From Acidobacteriota bacterium (GTDB lineage: Bacteria > Acidobacteriota > Terriglobia > Terriglobales > Acidobacteriaceae), in the NCBI GenBank assembly GCA_003225595.1, contig QIAR01000002.1, forward strand, positions 1-29,840: DNA of 29,840 bases, read 5' to 3'. Below, in pieces: positions 7,601-14,568 of the stretch. Each line of letters begins with the position of its first letter. Position 1 is the stretch's first letter. Position numbers and translations under genes: made by a program. Under the pieces are notes generated by a model that saw only the letters and a list, made by a program, of their open reading frames with translations, was not told the DNA's origin and made no database searches.

Positions 7601-8641
7601 TTAAGATTTTTCGGACGCTTGCAGTGCCCTCTCCCGCAACTCCTCTACCTTTTTTGCCATCGCGTACTTCAGCTCCTCAATACCTTTGCCGGTCACGGCG
7701 GATATCGAATACAGCTCGGCTTCGTGGTTCTTACAATACCGCCTTAACTTCGCCAGCTTATCTTTATTTGCCACGTCGGTCTTCGATGCCGCTATGATTA
7801 TCGGTTTTTCTTCCAGGTCCGCGCCAAAGCTCTTCAGCTCATTCAGAATGACTTCGACATCTTTCGCCGGATCCGGCCTCCCACTGCCCTCCGAAACATC
7901 CACCAGATGCACCAGGAGCCGCGTACGCTCGATGTGCCGCAAAAATTGCGTTCCCAATCCGGCGCCGGCGTGCGCACCTTCGATCAGCCCTGGGATGTCA
8001 GCAACTACAAAACTCTGCTCATCCGGTGCCTTGCCCACCACGACCACCCCCAAATTCGGCTGCAAGGTTGTGAATGGATAATCGGCAATTTTCGGGCGCG
8101 CCGCCGAAATGCATGAGATCAGCGTCGACTTTCCGACGTTAGGAAACCCTACCAACCCCACCTCCGCGAGCAGCTTCAGTTCCAGCCGGAAAGTCCGCTC
8201 CTCACCCGGGTGGCCATCCTCGTGTTCGCGAGGAGCCTGGTGTGTCGAGGTCGCGAAGCGCGCGTTGCCGCGGCCCCCGCGTCCGCCTCGGGCGATCACA
8301 ATCCGCTCATCTGGACGGGAGAAGTCGTGAACCTTTTCACCCGTATCGGAGTCATAGACGATCGTGCCCACTGGGACCTTCAGCACAACATCCGAACCCT
8401 CACGCCCTTTGCGGTTCGAGCCCTCTCCGTGTCGACCGCGCTCAGCCTTGTACTCCGGATTAAAGCGGAAGTGCACCAGCGTGTTGTGGCGCTCGCTCGA
8501 TTCCATAATCACGTCGCCACCCTTGCCCCCATCGCCACCGGAGGGCCCACCGCGCGGAACGTACTTCTCCCGGCGGAAGGCGACGCACCCGTTGCCGCCG
8601 TCGCCCGCCTTGACCCGAATTTTCGCCTCGTCAATGAACAT
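7601..8641 (-). CDS. obgE: ribosome-assembly GTPase Obg/CgtA
   Basis: From the ATG at 8639-8641 this encodes 346 aa; a GTG one codon upstream is also possible, but the family begins MFIDEAKI. Obg GTPases bind the 50S subunit late in assembly and link it to (p)ppGpp. The glycine-rich Obg fold (about 1-157: KAGDGGNGCVAFRREKYVPRGGP and ARGGRGGRGNARF) precedes a G domain with P-loop GFPNVGKST (165-173), switch region DYPFTTLQPNLG, DIPGLIEGAH (215-224), an SKTD in place of NKxD (286-289) and SAV (314-316). The protein stops soon after the G domain, so it lacks the C-terminal OCT domain of Bacillus Obg. It lies downstream of rplU and rpmA as in most bacteria, but behind a terminator and a candidate promoter of its own. 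Confidence 0.95.
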   Translation of the reverse strand: MFIDEAKIRVKAGDGGNGCVAFRREKYVPRGGPSGGDGGKGGDVIMESSERHNTLVHFRFNPEYKAERGRHGEGSNRKGREGSDVVLKVPVGTIVYDSDTGEKVHDFSRPDERIVIARGGRGGRGNARFATSTHQAPREHEDGHPGEERTFRLELKLLAEVGLVGFPNVGKSTLISCISAARPKIADYPFTTLQPNLGVVVVGKAPDEQSFVVADIPGLIEGAHAGAGLGTQFLRHIERTRLLVHLVDVSEGSGRPDPAKDVEVILNELKSFGADLEEKPIIIAASKTDVANKDKLAKLRRYCKNHEAELYSISAVTGKGIEELKYAMAKKVEELRERALQASEKS

Positions 8642-8660
8642 CACATGCCAGGTGATACTT

Positions 8661-8680
8661 GTCAGTGGTCAGTGGACAGC
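8661..8680. repeat. short GTCAGTGGTCAGTGGAC repeat upstream of obgE
   Basis: Two 7-base units, AGTGGTC and AGTGGAC, preceded by GTC, lie about 20-40 bases upstream of the obgE start. The unit equals that of the array at 7351-7378 on the other side of obgE, so obgE is flanked by the same repeat type. Confidence 0.5.
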
Positions 8681-8709
8681 AACCCAAAACGCGTAGGGTC
8701 TCATGGGAG

Positions 8710-8737
8710 ATTATCCGGCACAGGCCACATAGGCCAA
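8710..8737 (-). promoter_or_regulatory. candidate sigma-70 promoter for obgE
   Basis: On the minus strand TTGGCC (-35, 8732-8737) and GATAAT (-10, 8710-8715) are separated by 16 bases, about 70 bases upstream of the obgE start. It lies between the rpmA terminator and obgE, which fits separate transcription of obgE. The spacing is slightly short, so confidence is moderate. Confidence 0.4.
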
Positions 8738-8755
8738 GACGCGCTCGTCAGGGCG

Positions 8756-8773
8756 GCCGAGCGCAAGCTCGGC
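8756..8773. other. perfect GCCGAGC/GCTCGGC hairpin
   Basis: A seven-base perfect stem closes a GCAA tetraloop when read on the plus strand (TTGC on the minus strand). It sits between the rpmA terminator and the obgE promoter candidate, with no T-run, so it is not itself a canonical terminator. Confidence 0.45.
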
Positions 8774-8794
8774 TCGATTGAACATTCAAACGTG

Positions 8795-8820
8795 AAAAAA
8801 GCCTCGTCCGACGACGAGGC
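8795..8820 (-). terminator. Rho-independent terminator after rpmA
   Basis: On the minus strand an eight-base GC-rich stem (GCCTCGTC/GACGAGGC, 8801-8820, four-base loop) is followed directly by six T residues (8800 to 8795). It starts 73 bases after the rpmA stop codon and would end the rplU-rpmA transcript before obgE. Confidence 0.85.
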
Positions 8821-8893
8821 TGGGGGTAACGTATGACAAACCACTCCGCGACCGCTGCGTTGATCTTTCCGAATACAGATCTTTAAGATGCGA

Positions 8894-9163
8894 TTAGGCC
8901 TTGGCTGTTTCCAGGGGTTCGATCATCACGAACTTTCCCATCGCTCCCTTATTGAGGAACTTGATGCGTCCGCTGACTTTGGCAAAGAGGGTGTCATCTT
9001 TGCCGCGACCCACGTTCAGCCCTGGCTTCACGCGAGTGCCACGCTGCCGCACGATGATAGTTCCACCTGGCACAACTTGCCCGCCGAATGCCTTGAATCC
9101 CAACCGCTGCGAGTTGGAGTCGCGTCCGTTTCGTGAACTGCCCAATCCTTTTTTATGTGCCAT
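8894..9163 (-). CDS. rpmA: 50S ribosomal protein bL27
   Basis: This encodes 89 aa, a normal length. bL27 lies near the peptidyl-transferase centre, where its N-terminal tail contacts the tRNA ends. The signature is complete: MAHKKGLGSSRNGRDSNSQR at the start, then LGFKAFGGQVVPGGTIIVRQRGT and VGRGKDDTLFAKVSG. The sequence begins directly with the mature AHKKG tail, so there is no cleavable N-terminal extension like that of Firmicutes. It is 133 bases downstream of rplU on the same strand and followed by a clear terminator, so the two genes probably form one short transcript. Confidence 0.97.
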   Translation of the reverse strand: MAHKKGLGSSRNGRDSNSQRLGFKAFGGQVVPGGTIIVRQRGTRVKPGLNVGRGKDDTLFAKVSGRIKFLNKGAMGKFVMIEPLETAKA

Positions 9164-9296
9164 AAATCAGCTTCCAGTTCTCGTTCTCAGTTGGGTCACT
9201 CAACATGCCGACATCCTGAGCGACCTTCAGTCGCGAACGACCTTGCGCTCTCTGTATCTTGGCATTGCCGACAAGTGGTGAACAGCGGATCGATCC

Positions 9297-9782
9297 CTAT
9301 TTCTTCCTTTTCGGCGCAGGCTTCTTGGTAGCCGACTTCTTCGCGGTCTTCTTCTTCGCCGACGGTTTGCTTGCCTTCGCCTTAGGCTTCACTTCGCCGC
9401 CAGCCTCAATCTCCGGAGCCGCCTTCTTCAGCTGAGCTACCTTCGTCTGCGGCTCGGGCGCGGTGAATGACTGACCATCAAAAGCAATCTCCGTAATGCG
9501 GACGGCCGTGAACGGCTGGCGATGTCCGCGCAAACGTTTGTACTGCTTTTTGCGCTTGTAATGGAAGACCAGGATCTTATCGTAGCGGCCTTCCTCAACC
9601 ACCTCGCCGACTACGCGCGCCTCCGACTGCGGCCGGGCGATTTCACCCTCGGCACCCGAGACTGCCAGCACATCGCTGAACTCCAGCTTCCCATCAGCGC
9701 CAGCGCTCGTTTTTTCCACTCGAATTACGTCCCCGGGGGCCACCCGGTACTGCTTCCCACCGGCGCGGATGACCGCGTACAT
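9297..9782 (-). CDS. rplU: 50S ribosomal protein bL21 with long Lys/Ala-rich C-terminal extension
   Basis: This encodes 161 aa from the ATG at 9780-9782, which has GGAGG seven bases upstream. Residues 1-102 are a normal bL21 domain (MYAVIRAGGKQYRV, then FHYKRKKQYKRLRGHRQPFTAVRI), a 23S rRNA-binding protein of the large subunit. The usual family length is near 103, so about 58 residues are extra: an Ala/Pro/Glu segment (PEPQTKVAQLKKAAPEIEAG) followed by a very basic tail rich in KPKAKASKPSAKKK-type repeats to the end. Extended basic tails on ribosomal proteins are known in several phyla and probably bind RNA; the specific role is not known. The frame is open 60 bases further upstream, but the family start and Shine-Dalgarno decide for 9782. 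Confidence 0.95.
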   Translation of the reverse strand: MYAVIRAGGKQYRVAPGDVIRVEKTSAGADGKLEFSDVLAVSGAEGEIARPQSEARVVGEVVEEGRYDKILVFHYKRKKQYKRLRGHRQPFTAVRITEIAFDGQSFTAPEPQTKVAQLKKAAPEIEAGGEVKPKAKASKPSAKKKTAKKSATKKPAPKRKK

Positions 9783-9809
9783 ACCTATGCCTCCATTAAC
9801 TCGAATCCT

Positions 9810-9827
9810 CCGCGCACACCTGCGCGG
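9810..9827 (-). promoter_or_regulatory. hairpin in the rplU leader
   Basis: CCGCGCA/TGCGCGG form a perfect seven-base stem with a four-base loop, ending about 27 bases before the rplU start codon and close to its ribosome-binding site. In a leader of roughly 160 bases it could be part of autogenous control of the L21 operon, but no known L21 leader consensus was checked. Confidence 0.35.
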
Positions 9828-9947
9828 TTGGGAAATTTGCAAGTTTGCTGTCTGTGCTTGCTCTTTCCGCAGCGGTTCTTTATCCGAGAATGCGGTCCGA
9901 GAACGCGGGAGCCCAGAACGGTTCCGCCGGTACAGGCAAACATTGTC

Positions 9948-9977
9948 ATTTTATCGTGCGTTGTGGAAATCGGTCAA
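9948..9977 (-). promoter_or_regulatory. sigma-70 promoter for rplU-rpmA
   Basis: On the minus strand TTGACC (-35, 9972-9977) and TAAAAT (-10, 9948-9953) are 18 bases apart. Transcription would start near 9941 and leave a leader of about 160 bases before rplU. The match to consensus is the best seen in the window. Confidence 0.6.
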
Positions 9978-10055
9978 ACCAAAAGCGGGAAGCGGGATTA
10001 CTCGCCAGTTGGAAACCGACATTCCGTCGGTCGCAGGTTGGCGTATCGCGGAGAA

Positions 10056-11102
10056 TTAATTCGCCGATCTGGCCTGCGGCGCATAATACCCCTTGCGAGC
10101 GTGCACGCGAAAGCGTTTACGAAGTTTGTGCGCGATGATCTCAATGGGACGATAGCGCCCGTTCTCCCGCAGATCGCTCGGGCGATAGGAAAGCGCATAC
10201 CGGTTTCGCATCTCTTCTTCGATGGACGTAAATGCCTTCACCACGTCTCTGGCGCTGTTGGGGGAAAACATGCGTCCTCCGGTCTGGAGCGCCAGTTCTT
10301 TAAGGACTTTATCTCCTGGTCGAGTGGTGCCGGAGTTGTTGGTGCTAATCGTGTATACGGTGACTTCCTGGCGCTGCGCGGTCTCGATCACTTGCTCAAG
10401 TTTCGCTTTGCTGGCGTTGTCCTCACCATCGCTGAGCACGACCATGGTGCGGGCCATGGGTTCGTCTTCCCCCGTACTTGCCAGTTTTCCGCAGGCACTG
10501 CGGACGGCATCATAGAGCGCGGTTCCGCCTTCCGAGCGTAGAGCGGAAACACCCGCCGCCAACTGCTCGGGATCATCGCTGTAATCTTTCGTGAGATTTG
10601 TGTGGTCGGAAAAACCCATCACGAAAGCGCGGTCCATCTCCGGCCGCACGATCTTCCTCAGGAAGCGGGAGGCGGCCTCCTGCTCGAAACGGAAGCGATA
10701 ATGTATCGAGTTGCTGGTATCCACCAGTAATCCCATTCGTAGTGGCAGGTCGCGTTCGTGCCCAAACGCCGAAACCTTCGCCGGTGGCTTGTGGTTGTCG
10801 GTTACATTGACGTCTGCCTGAGTGATGTCGTCCACAAATTTGTGTCCGTTAGTCACCGTAAAAAAGACTGTGACCTCATCCACTCGCTTGCGAATAGTCC
10901 ATGGATCCGCAGTGGATCCAGCGGAGGCATATGAGGTACCTGGCGGGTTGAATGTGCCGCTATTGAGCGTTCCGGGCAGCGTCGCGCCCAGACATCCTGC
11001 GCAATCCTGGGCCAACGGCGCGGGACCTCGGAGCAGAATCAGAGCTAGGATAGGAAAAAACCAGGAGAAGGAAACTTTCAGACTGCGCCGATGGAAGGTC
11101 AT
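10056..11102 (-). CDS. exported VWFA-domain protein, acidobacterial VWFA-related family
   Basis: This encodes 348 aa. Residues 1-31 form a signal peptide (basic start, FSWFFPILALILL core, APLAQ end). Residues 68-118 are the beta-rich N-terminal module typical of the acidobacterial VWFA-related family (VTVFFTVTNGHKFVDDITQADVNVTDNHKP). The von Willebrand A domain spans about 119-305 and keeps a full metal-ion (MIDAS) site: DTSNS at 128-132, T194 in GGTALYDA, and D225 in VVLSDGED. The C-terminal YALSYRP...GRYRPIEIIAHKLRKRFRVHARKGYYAP strand set is also family-typical. These proteins are predicted to be secreted or periplasmic adhesion/interaction proteins; no partner is known. Two cysteines (C34, C37) lie just after the signal peptide without a lipobox. 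It is divergent from the Mo-hydroxylase operon and ends before the rplU promoter. Confidence 0.88.
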   Translation of the reverse strand: MTFHRRSLKVSFSWFFPILALILLRGPAPLAQDCAGCLGATLPGTLNSGTFNPPGTSYASAGSTADPWTIRKRVDEVTVFFTVTNGHKFVDDITQADVNVTDNHKPPAKVSAFGHERDLPLRMGLLVDTSNSIHYRFRFEQEAASRFLRKIVRPEMDRAFVMGFSDHTNLTKDYSDDPEQLAAGVSALRSEGGTALYDAVRSACGKLASTGEDEPMARTMVVLSDGEDNASKAKLEQVIETAQRQEVTVYTISTNNSGTTRPGDKVLKELALQTGGRMFSPNSARDVVKAFTSIEEEMRNRYALSYRPSDLRENGRYRPIEIIAHKLRKRFRVHARKGYYAPQARSAN

Positions 11103-11574
11103 AACCAGCCCCGCTCAGCACTCCGCAATTGGGTGGTGGAGCATGATAACTCCGAAAACCCCGAGGCGGAGCACCATAATTTGCTTGGGGACGATACGTT
11201 CCCGAATCGGCCCGAGAAAGACGAACGGACACTTGGAGTAGTTGCGCCGCGTCTCTGAGATGCTGGAACTTTCTTGAGGTTTGGCCAGCTCACAATTTAT
11301 TAGTAGGAATGCTCTAGCGCCGTGAGTGCCACGGTTGTTCCCGCCATCAAAAGTAGCACTCCAGGTCTGGCCGCAATTGATTCCCGGTGGACGGTGGGTT
11401 CATCGGGCTCGACGGGATATACTTCCTCCTGCGAAAATTTAGGAATCCACTTCGCTCGAAAGCGCACCTAATGTTGCTTGATGGTTTTTCTCCCGCCTTG
11501 TCCAATAGTCTTAGGGGCGGGCGTAACCCGGCTCGCGGTTGCAAGCAAGTCTTCCAGCCAGGCGGAGGTCAGGC
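11103..11574. other. 472-base intergenic region, no gene seen
   Basis: This gap lies between the divergent VWFA gene and the Mo-hydroxylase operon. I see no conserved coding frame, tRNA or strong hairpin. A TATACT at about 11418-11423 resembles a -10 box for the plus-strand operon but has no convincing -35 partner. GGCGGAGG at 11561-11568 is the ribosome-binding site of the first operon gene. Confidence 0.5.
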
Positions 11575-12204
11575 ATGCGTGACGATGATCCGAATCAGAA
11601 CGAAAAGGTAGACGAACGCTCCGGCGTTTCCCGGCGCGACTTCCTTAAAATTTCCAGCATTTCGGTAGCTGTGCCACTGGTGACGGGACCGAAGGTCGTA
11701 TTTGCAGCGGGCGAGCAGGTGCCAGTCCACGGTCCGGGCAAGGTGCCGATGGAATTCACCATAAACGGCAAGAAGCATAAAGCCGACCTGGAGCCTCGGG
11801 TCACGCTGCTCGACGCCTTGCGCGACGAGTTCGATCTCACAGGCGCCAAGCGCGTCTGCGATCGTGCCGAGTGCGGCGCTTGTACTGTGCTGATGGATAA
11901 CAAGGCTGTCTATGCCTGTTCTGTATTGGCCATCGAAGCCCAGGGCAGGCAGATCGCTACGGTCGAGTCGCTGATGCAGGGGGACAAGCTGCACCCCGTC
12001 CAGCAGGCCTTTGTCGATAACGATGCCTCGCAGTGCGGCTTCTGCACGCCAGGGTTCGTTGTCGCCTGCAAAGCTTTTCTGGATAAGCATCCAAACCCCA
12101 CGCCGGAGGACATCCGCCGTGGGCTCAGCGGCAACCTTTGCCGTTGCGGAACGTACCATGGCATTCAACTGGCGATCGCGCAACTCGCACAGAAAGGAGC
12201 ATGA
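11575..12204 (+). CDS. Tat-exported 2Fe-2S subunit of a molybdenum hydroxylase (PaoA/YagT/CoxS-like)
   Basis: This encodes 209 aa. The twin-arginine signal SRRDFLK (19-25) followed by a hydrophobic stretch ending near VVFAAGE means the folded complex is sent out through the Tat system, as for PaoABC of E. coli. Residues 57-120 are a plant-type ferredoxin fold with cluster ligands C95, C100, C103, C115; residues 130-205 hold the second 2Fe-2S site with C154, C157, C189 and C191 (CGFCTPG and CRCGTY). It would carry electrons from the Mo subunit to the FAD subunit. The ATG at 11575 is chosen because of GGAGG six bases upstream and because it keeps the Tat motif near the N-terminus. The gene starts a four-gene plus-strand operon and is separated from the next by three bases. 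Confidence 0.92.
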   Translation: MRDDDPNQNEKVDERSGVSRRDFLKISSISVAVPLVTGPKVVFAAGEQVPVHGPGKVPMEFTINGKKHKADLEPRVTLLDALRDEFDLTGAKRVCDRAECGACTVLMDNKAVYACSVLAIEAQGRQIATVESLMQGDKLHPVQQAFVDNDASQCGFCTPGFVVACKAFLDKHPNPTPEDIRRGLSGNLCRCGTYHGIQLAIAQLAQKGA

Positions 12205-12207
12205 CCT

Positions 12208-14568
12208 ATGGCGGACTACGGTTGGCCTGATGCAGAACACCGAACGCTAATCGGCAAGCGTATTACGCGCGTGGACTCCCCGGTCAAGGTCTCCGGCCAG
12301 GCCAAATACACGTACGACGTGAAGCGCCCGGGAATGCTCTTCGGCAAAATTTTGCGCTGTCCCTACGCGTACGCGAAGGTGGTGAGCATCGATGCCAGCG
12401 CCGCCGAAAAGATGCCTGGGGTGAAGGCCATACATATCATCCAGGGTCCGAATTCGACCATTCATTGGGCGGGCGATGAGGTCGTCGCTGTCGCCGCGGT
12501 GGACGAACCCACGGCCGAAGACGCCGTCCGCGCGATAAAGGTGAAATACCAGAAGCTCTCTCACCTGGTGAGCGATGCCGAGCCCCCGAAAGGCGCTGCG
12601 CAAGCCCAAGGCCCGCTGAGCATGGACGACATCGATGACATGCTCGACAATCAGGTTCCAGCGCGTCAGATGGTCGAGCAGATCCAGCAATACGGCATTA
12701 CTTCTAAGCCGGATGAGGGCACGCTGAAGGGCTTACAAGAAGATGGTGCTACCGATGAAGTGATTAAGGCGATCCGCGCGGCAACCGTGCATCCCGAGGC
12801 TGGCAGCAGGCCAAAGTCCAACTATCAGAAGGCTGCGGCGCAGACGCTGGGCGACGGGGAGAAAGCCTTCGCTCAAGCCGAAGTTATCTCAGAAGGCTTA
12901 TATGGCGTCCCCGTCATTACCCACTGCTGTCTCGAGAGTCACGGCTCCACTTCCGAGTGGACGGATAATGACCACCTGCTGGTTCACATGTCCACACAGA
13001 ATGTTTCGGGCATTGCAGGTCAGATGGCTGAGCCGCTGAAAATTCCAGCCACTAACATCCGTGTGCATCAGGATCACATCGGAGGCGGTTTCGGCAGCAA
13101 GTTTTCTCCCGATCGTTGGGGAATAGCCACCGCGGAGGTCTCGAAGAAAGCCGGCGGCAAGCCCGTGCGCATCATGCTTGAGCGCGATTCAGAACTGAAA
13201 GTTGCGGGTGCGCGCCCTTCTGCGTATGCGCGCGTTAGAGTCGGCGCAAAAAGAGACGGCACCATTGTCGCTTGGCAATCGGAGTCATGGGGGACGGGTG
13301 GTCCCGGCGGCGGCGGCATGCCGCCGATTCCCTATGTCTTCAGTATTCCCAACCAACGCAAGGAACACACGGCCATTCGCAACAACATCGGTCCGGCTCG
13401 AGCCTGGCGGGCACCCAATCACCCGCAGGCAGCCGTGATCACGATGTGCGCCCTCGATGATCTCGCGGCCAAGCTCAACATGGATCCCCTCGACTTCTTT
13501 CTGAAGAACATCGAGCTGGGCAAGCCGCGGCAGGCCATCTACACCGAAGAACTGGGTATCGCTTCGGACCTGATGGGTTGGAAGCAGAAGTGGCATCCAC
13601 GTGGTCAGAACAAATCCGGCAACCTCGCGCGCGGCGTCGGTCTTTCGCTGCATACGTGGGGCGGACGCGGCCACGCCAGCGACTGCGATCTGACTATTCA
13701 TCCGGATGGCTCGGTGGATATCAAGATGGGTTCGCAGGATCTCGGAACCGGAACGCGAACCTGCATCCTGATGGTTGCGGCCGATACCCTCGGTATTCCG
13801 ATGGACACGATCAGCCTGCAAATTGGGGACACGATGTATCCGCCTTCCGGAGGTTCCGGCGGCTCGACCACCATCGGTGGCGTGAGTTCTTCCACGCGAC
13901 GTGCTGCTGTGGACGCGCGCGAGGGGCTCTTCGCTAAGGTGGCGCCTGCACTCAATGCTCAGCCGGCAGAGTTGGAATCTATAAACGGAACGGTGCGAGT
14001 AAAAGGCGATTCCAGTCGATCGCTGAGCTGGAAGGAAGCTTGCTCGAAGCTTGGTGCCATGCCACTTACCGTGCGCGGTAAGAATCCCGACAAGAGTAAA
14101 CCACCCGACCTCACCAACAGCGGCGTGGGGGGCGTGCAGATGGCCGAAGTCGAAGTCGATACAGATACCGGCATCGTTAAGGTGAAAAAGATGGTGGCGG
14201 TGCAGGACTGCGGTCTCGTCATCGACGTCAAAACCGCGGAGAGCCAGTGCCACGGAGCCCTGATTATGGGCATCAGCTACTCGCTCTTCGAAGAAAAAGT
14301 CATGGACCCGACCACCGGTCGCATGCTCAATCCCGACATGCAGTATTACCGCTTGGCCGGCCTTAATGATATCCCCGAGCTCGTGGTTCACATGATGACC
14401 GGCAAGGGCTACGACGAGCGTGGCGTGATCGGTCTGGGCGAGCCACCCGTGATCTCGCCCGGTGCAGCAATCTCGAATGCGGTGGCGAATGCGATCGGAG
14501 TACGCGTGCCGTTTCTCCCACTCACCCCAGACCGCGTGCTAGGGGCATTCCAGAAAGCAGGTGCGTAA
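12208..14568 (+). CDS. molybdopterin-binding catalytic subunit of a molybdenum hydroxylase (PaoC/YagR/CoxL-like) with inserted helical segment
   Basis: This encodes 786 aa, longer than the roughly 730 of close relatives. It is a xanthine-dehydrogenase-type large subunit that oxidises a substrate (aldehyde or N-heterocycle) with water at the Mo centre. Visible cofactor motifs are GGGFGSK (292-298), RAPNHPQ (401-407, RAPG-like), QDLGTGT (510-516), the GGSGGST loop (548-554) and the catalytic Glu745 in GLGEPP. Unusually, residues 130-195 insert an Ala/Asp/Glu/Ile-rich, apparently all-helical segment (LSMDDIDDMLDNQVPARQMV ... GATDEVIKAIRAA) within the N-terminal Ald_Xan_dh region. It has no signal peptide of its own and is presumably carried by the Tat signal of the 2Fe-2S partner. 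AAAGGAG lies upstream of the ATG. Substrate is unknown; no Mo-cofactor maturation gene (xdhC/coxF, mobA) lies in the window. Confidence 0.9.
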   Translation: MADYGWPDAEHRTLIGKRITRVDSPVKVSGQAKYTYDVKRPGMLFGKILRCPYAYAKVVSIDASAAEKMPGVKAIHIIQGPNSTIHWAGDEVVAVAAVDEPTAEDAVRAIKVKYQKLSHLVSDAEPPKGAAQAQGPLSMDDIDDMLDNQVPARQMVEQIQQYGITSKPDEGTLKGLQEDGATDEVIKAIRAATVHPEAGSRPKSNYQKAAAQTLGDGEKAFAQAEVISEGLYGVPVITHCCLESHGSTSEWTDNDHLLVHMSTQNVSGIAGQMAEPLKIPATNIRVHQDHIGGGFGSKFSPDRWGIATAEVSKKAGGKPVRIMLERDSELKVAGARPSAYARVRVGAKRDGTIVAWQSESWGTGGPGGGGMPPIPYVFSIPNQRKEHTAIRNNIGPARAWRAPNHPQAAVITMCALDDLAAKLNMDPLDFFLKNIELGKPRQAIYTEELGIASDLMGWKQKWHPRGQNKSGNLARGVGLSLHTWGGRGHASDCDLTIHPDGSVDIKMGSQDLGTGTRTCILMVAADTLGIPMDTISLQIGDTMYPPSGGSGGSTTIGGVSSSTRRAAVDAREGLFAKVAPALNAQPAELESINGTVRVKGDSSRSLSWKEACSKLGAMPLTVRGKNPDKSKPPDLTNSGVGGVQMAEVEVDTDTGIVKVKKMVAVQDCGLVIDVKTAESQCHGALIMGISYSLFEEKVMDPTTGRMLNPDMQYYRLAGLNDIPELVVHMMTGKGYDERGVIGLGEPPVISPGAAISNAVANAIGVRVPFLPLTPDRVLGAFQKAGA

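Noticed and set aside
8210..8836. Plus-strand open frame of 208 codons over the start of obgE
   Set aside because: It runs antisense through the conserved Obg domain and the rpmA terminator, so it cannot be a sensible gene.
9522..10541. Plus-strand open frame of 339 codons across rplU, its leader and the VWFA gene
   Set aside because: It lies antisense to two well-identified genes, shows no recognisable domain, and long antisense frames are expected in GC-rich coding DNA.
10056..11102. VWFA protein as a lipoprotein because of Cys34 near the signal-peptide end
   Set aside because: The residues before Cys34 (LAQD) do not fit a lipobox.
11387..11611. 74-codon plus-strand frame before the 2Fe-2S subunit gene
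   Set aside because: Overlaps the start of the Tat-signal gene in another frame, has no ribosome-binding site and no conserved pattern.
13285..14391. Minus-strand open frame of 368 codons inside the Mo-hydroxylase large subunit
   Set aside because: The sense strand has clear cofactor motifs over the whole stretch; the antisense product is Arg/His-rich with no family resemblance.
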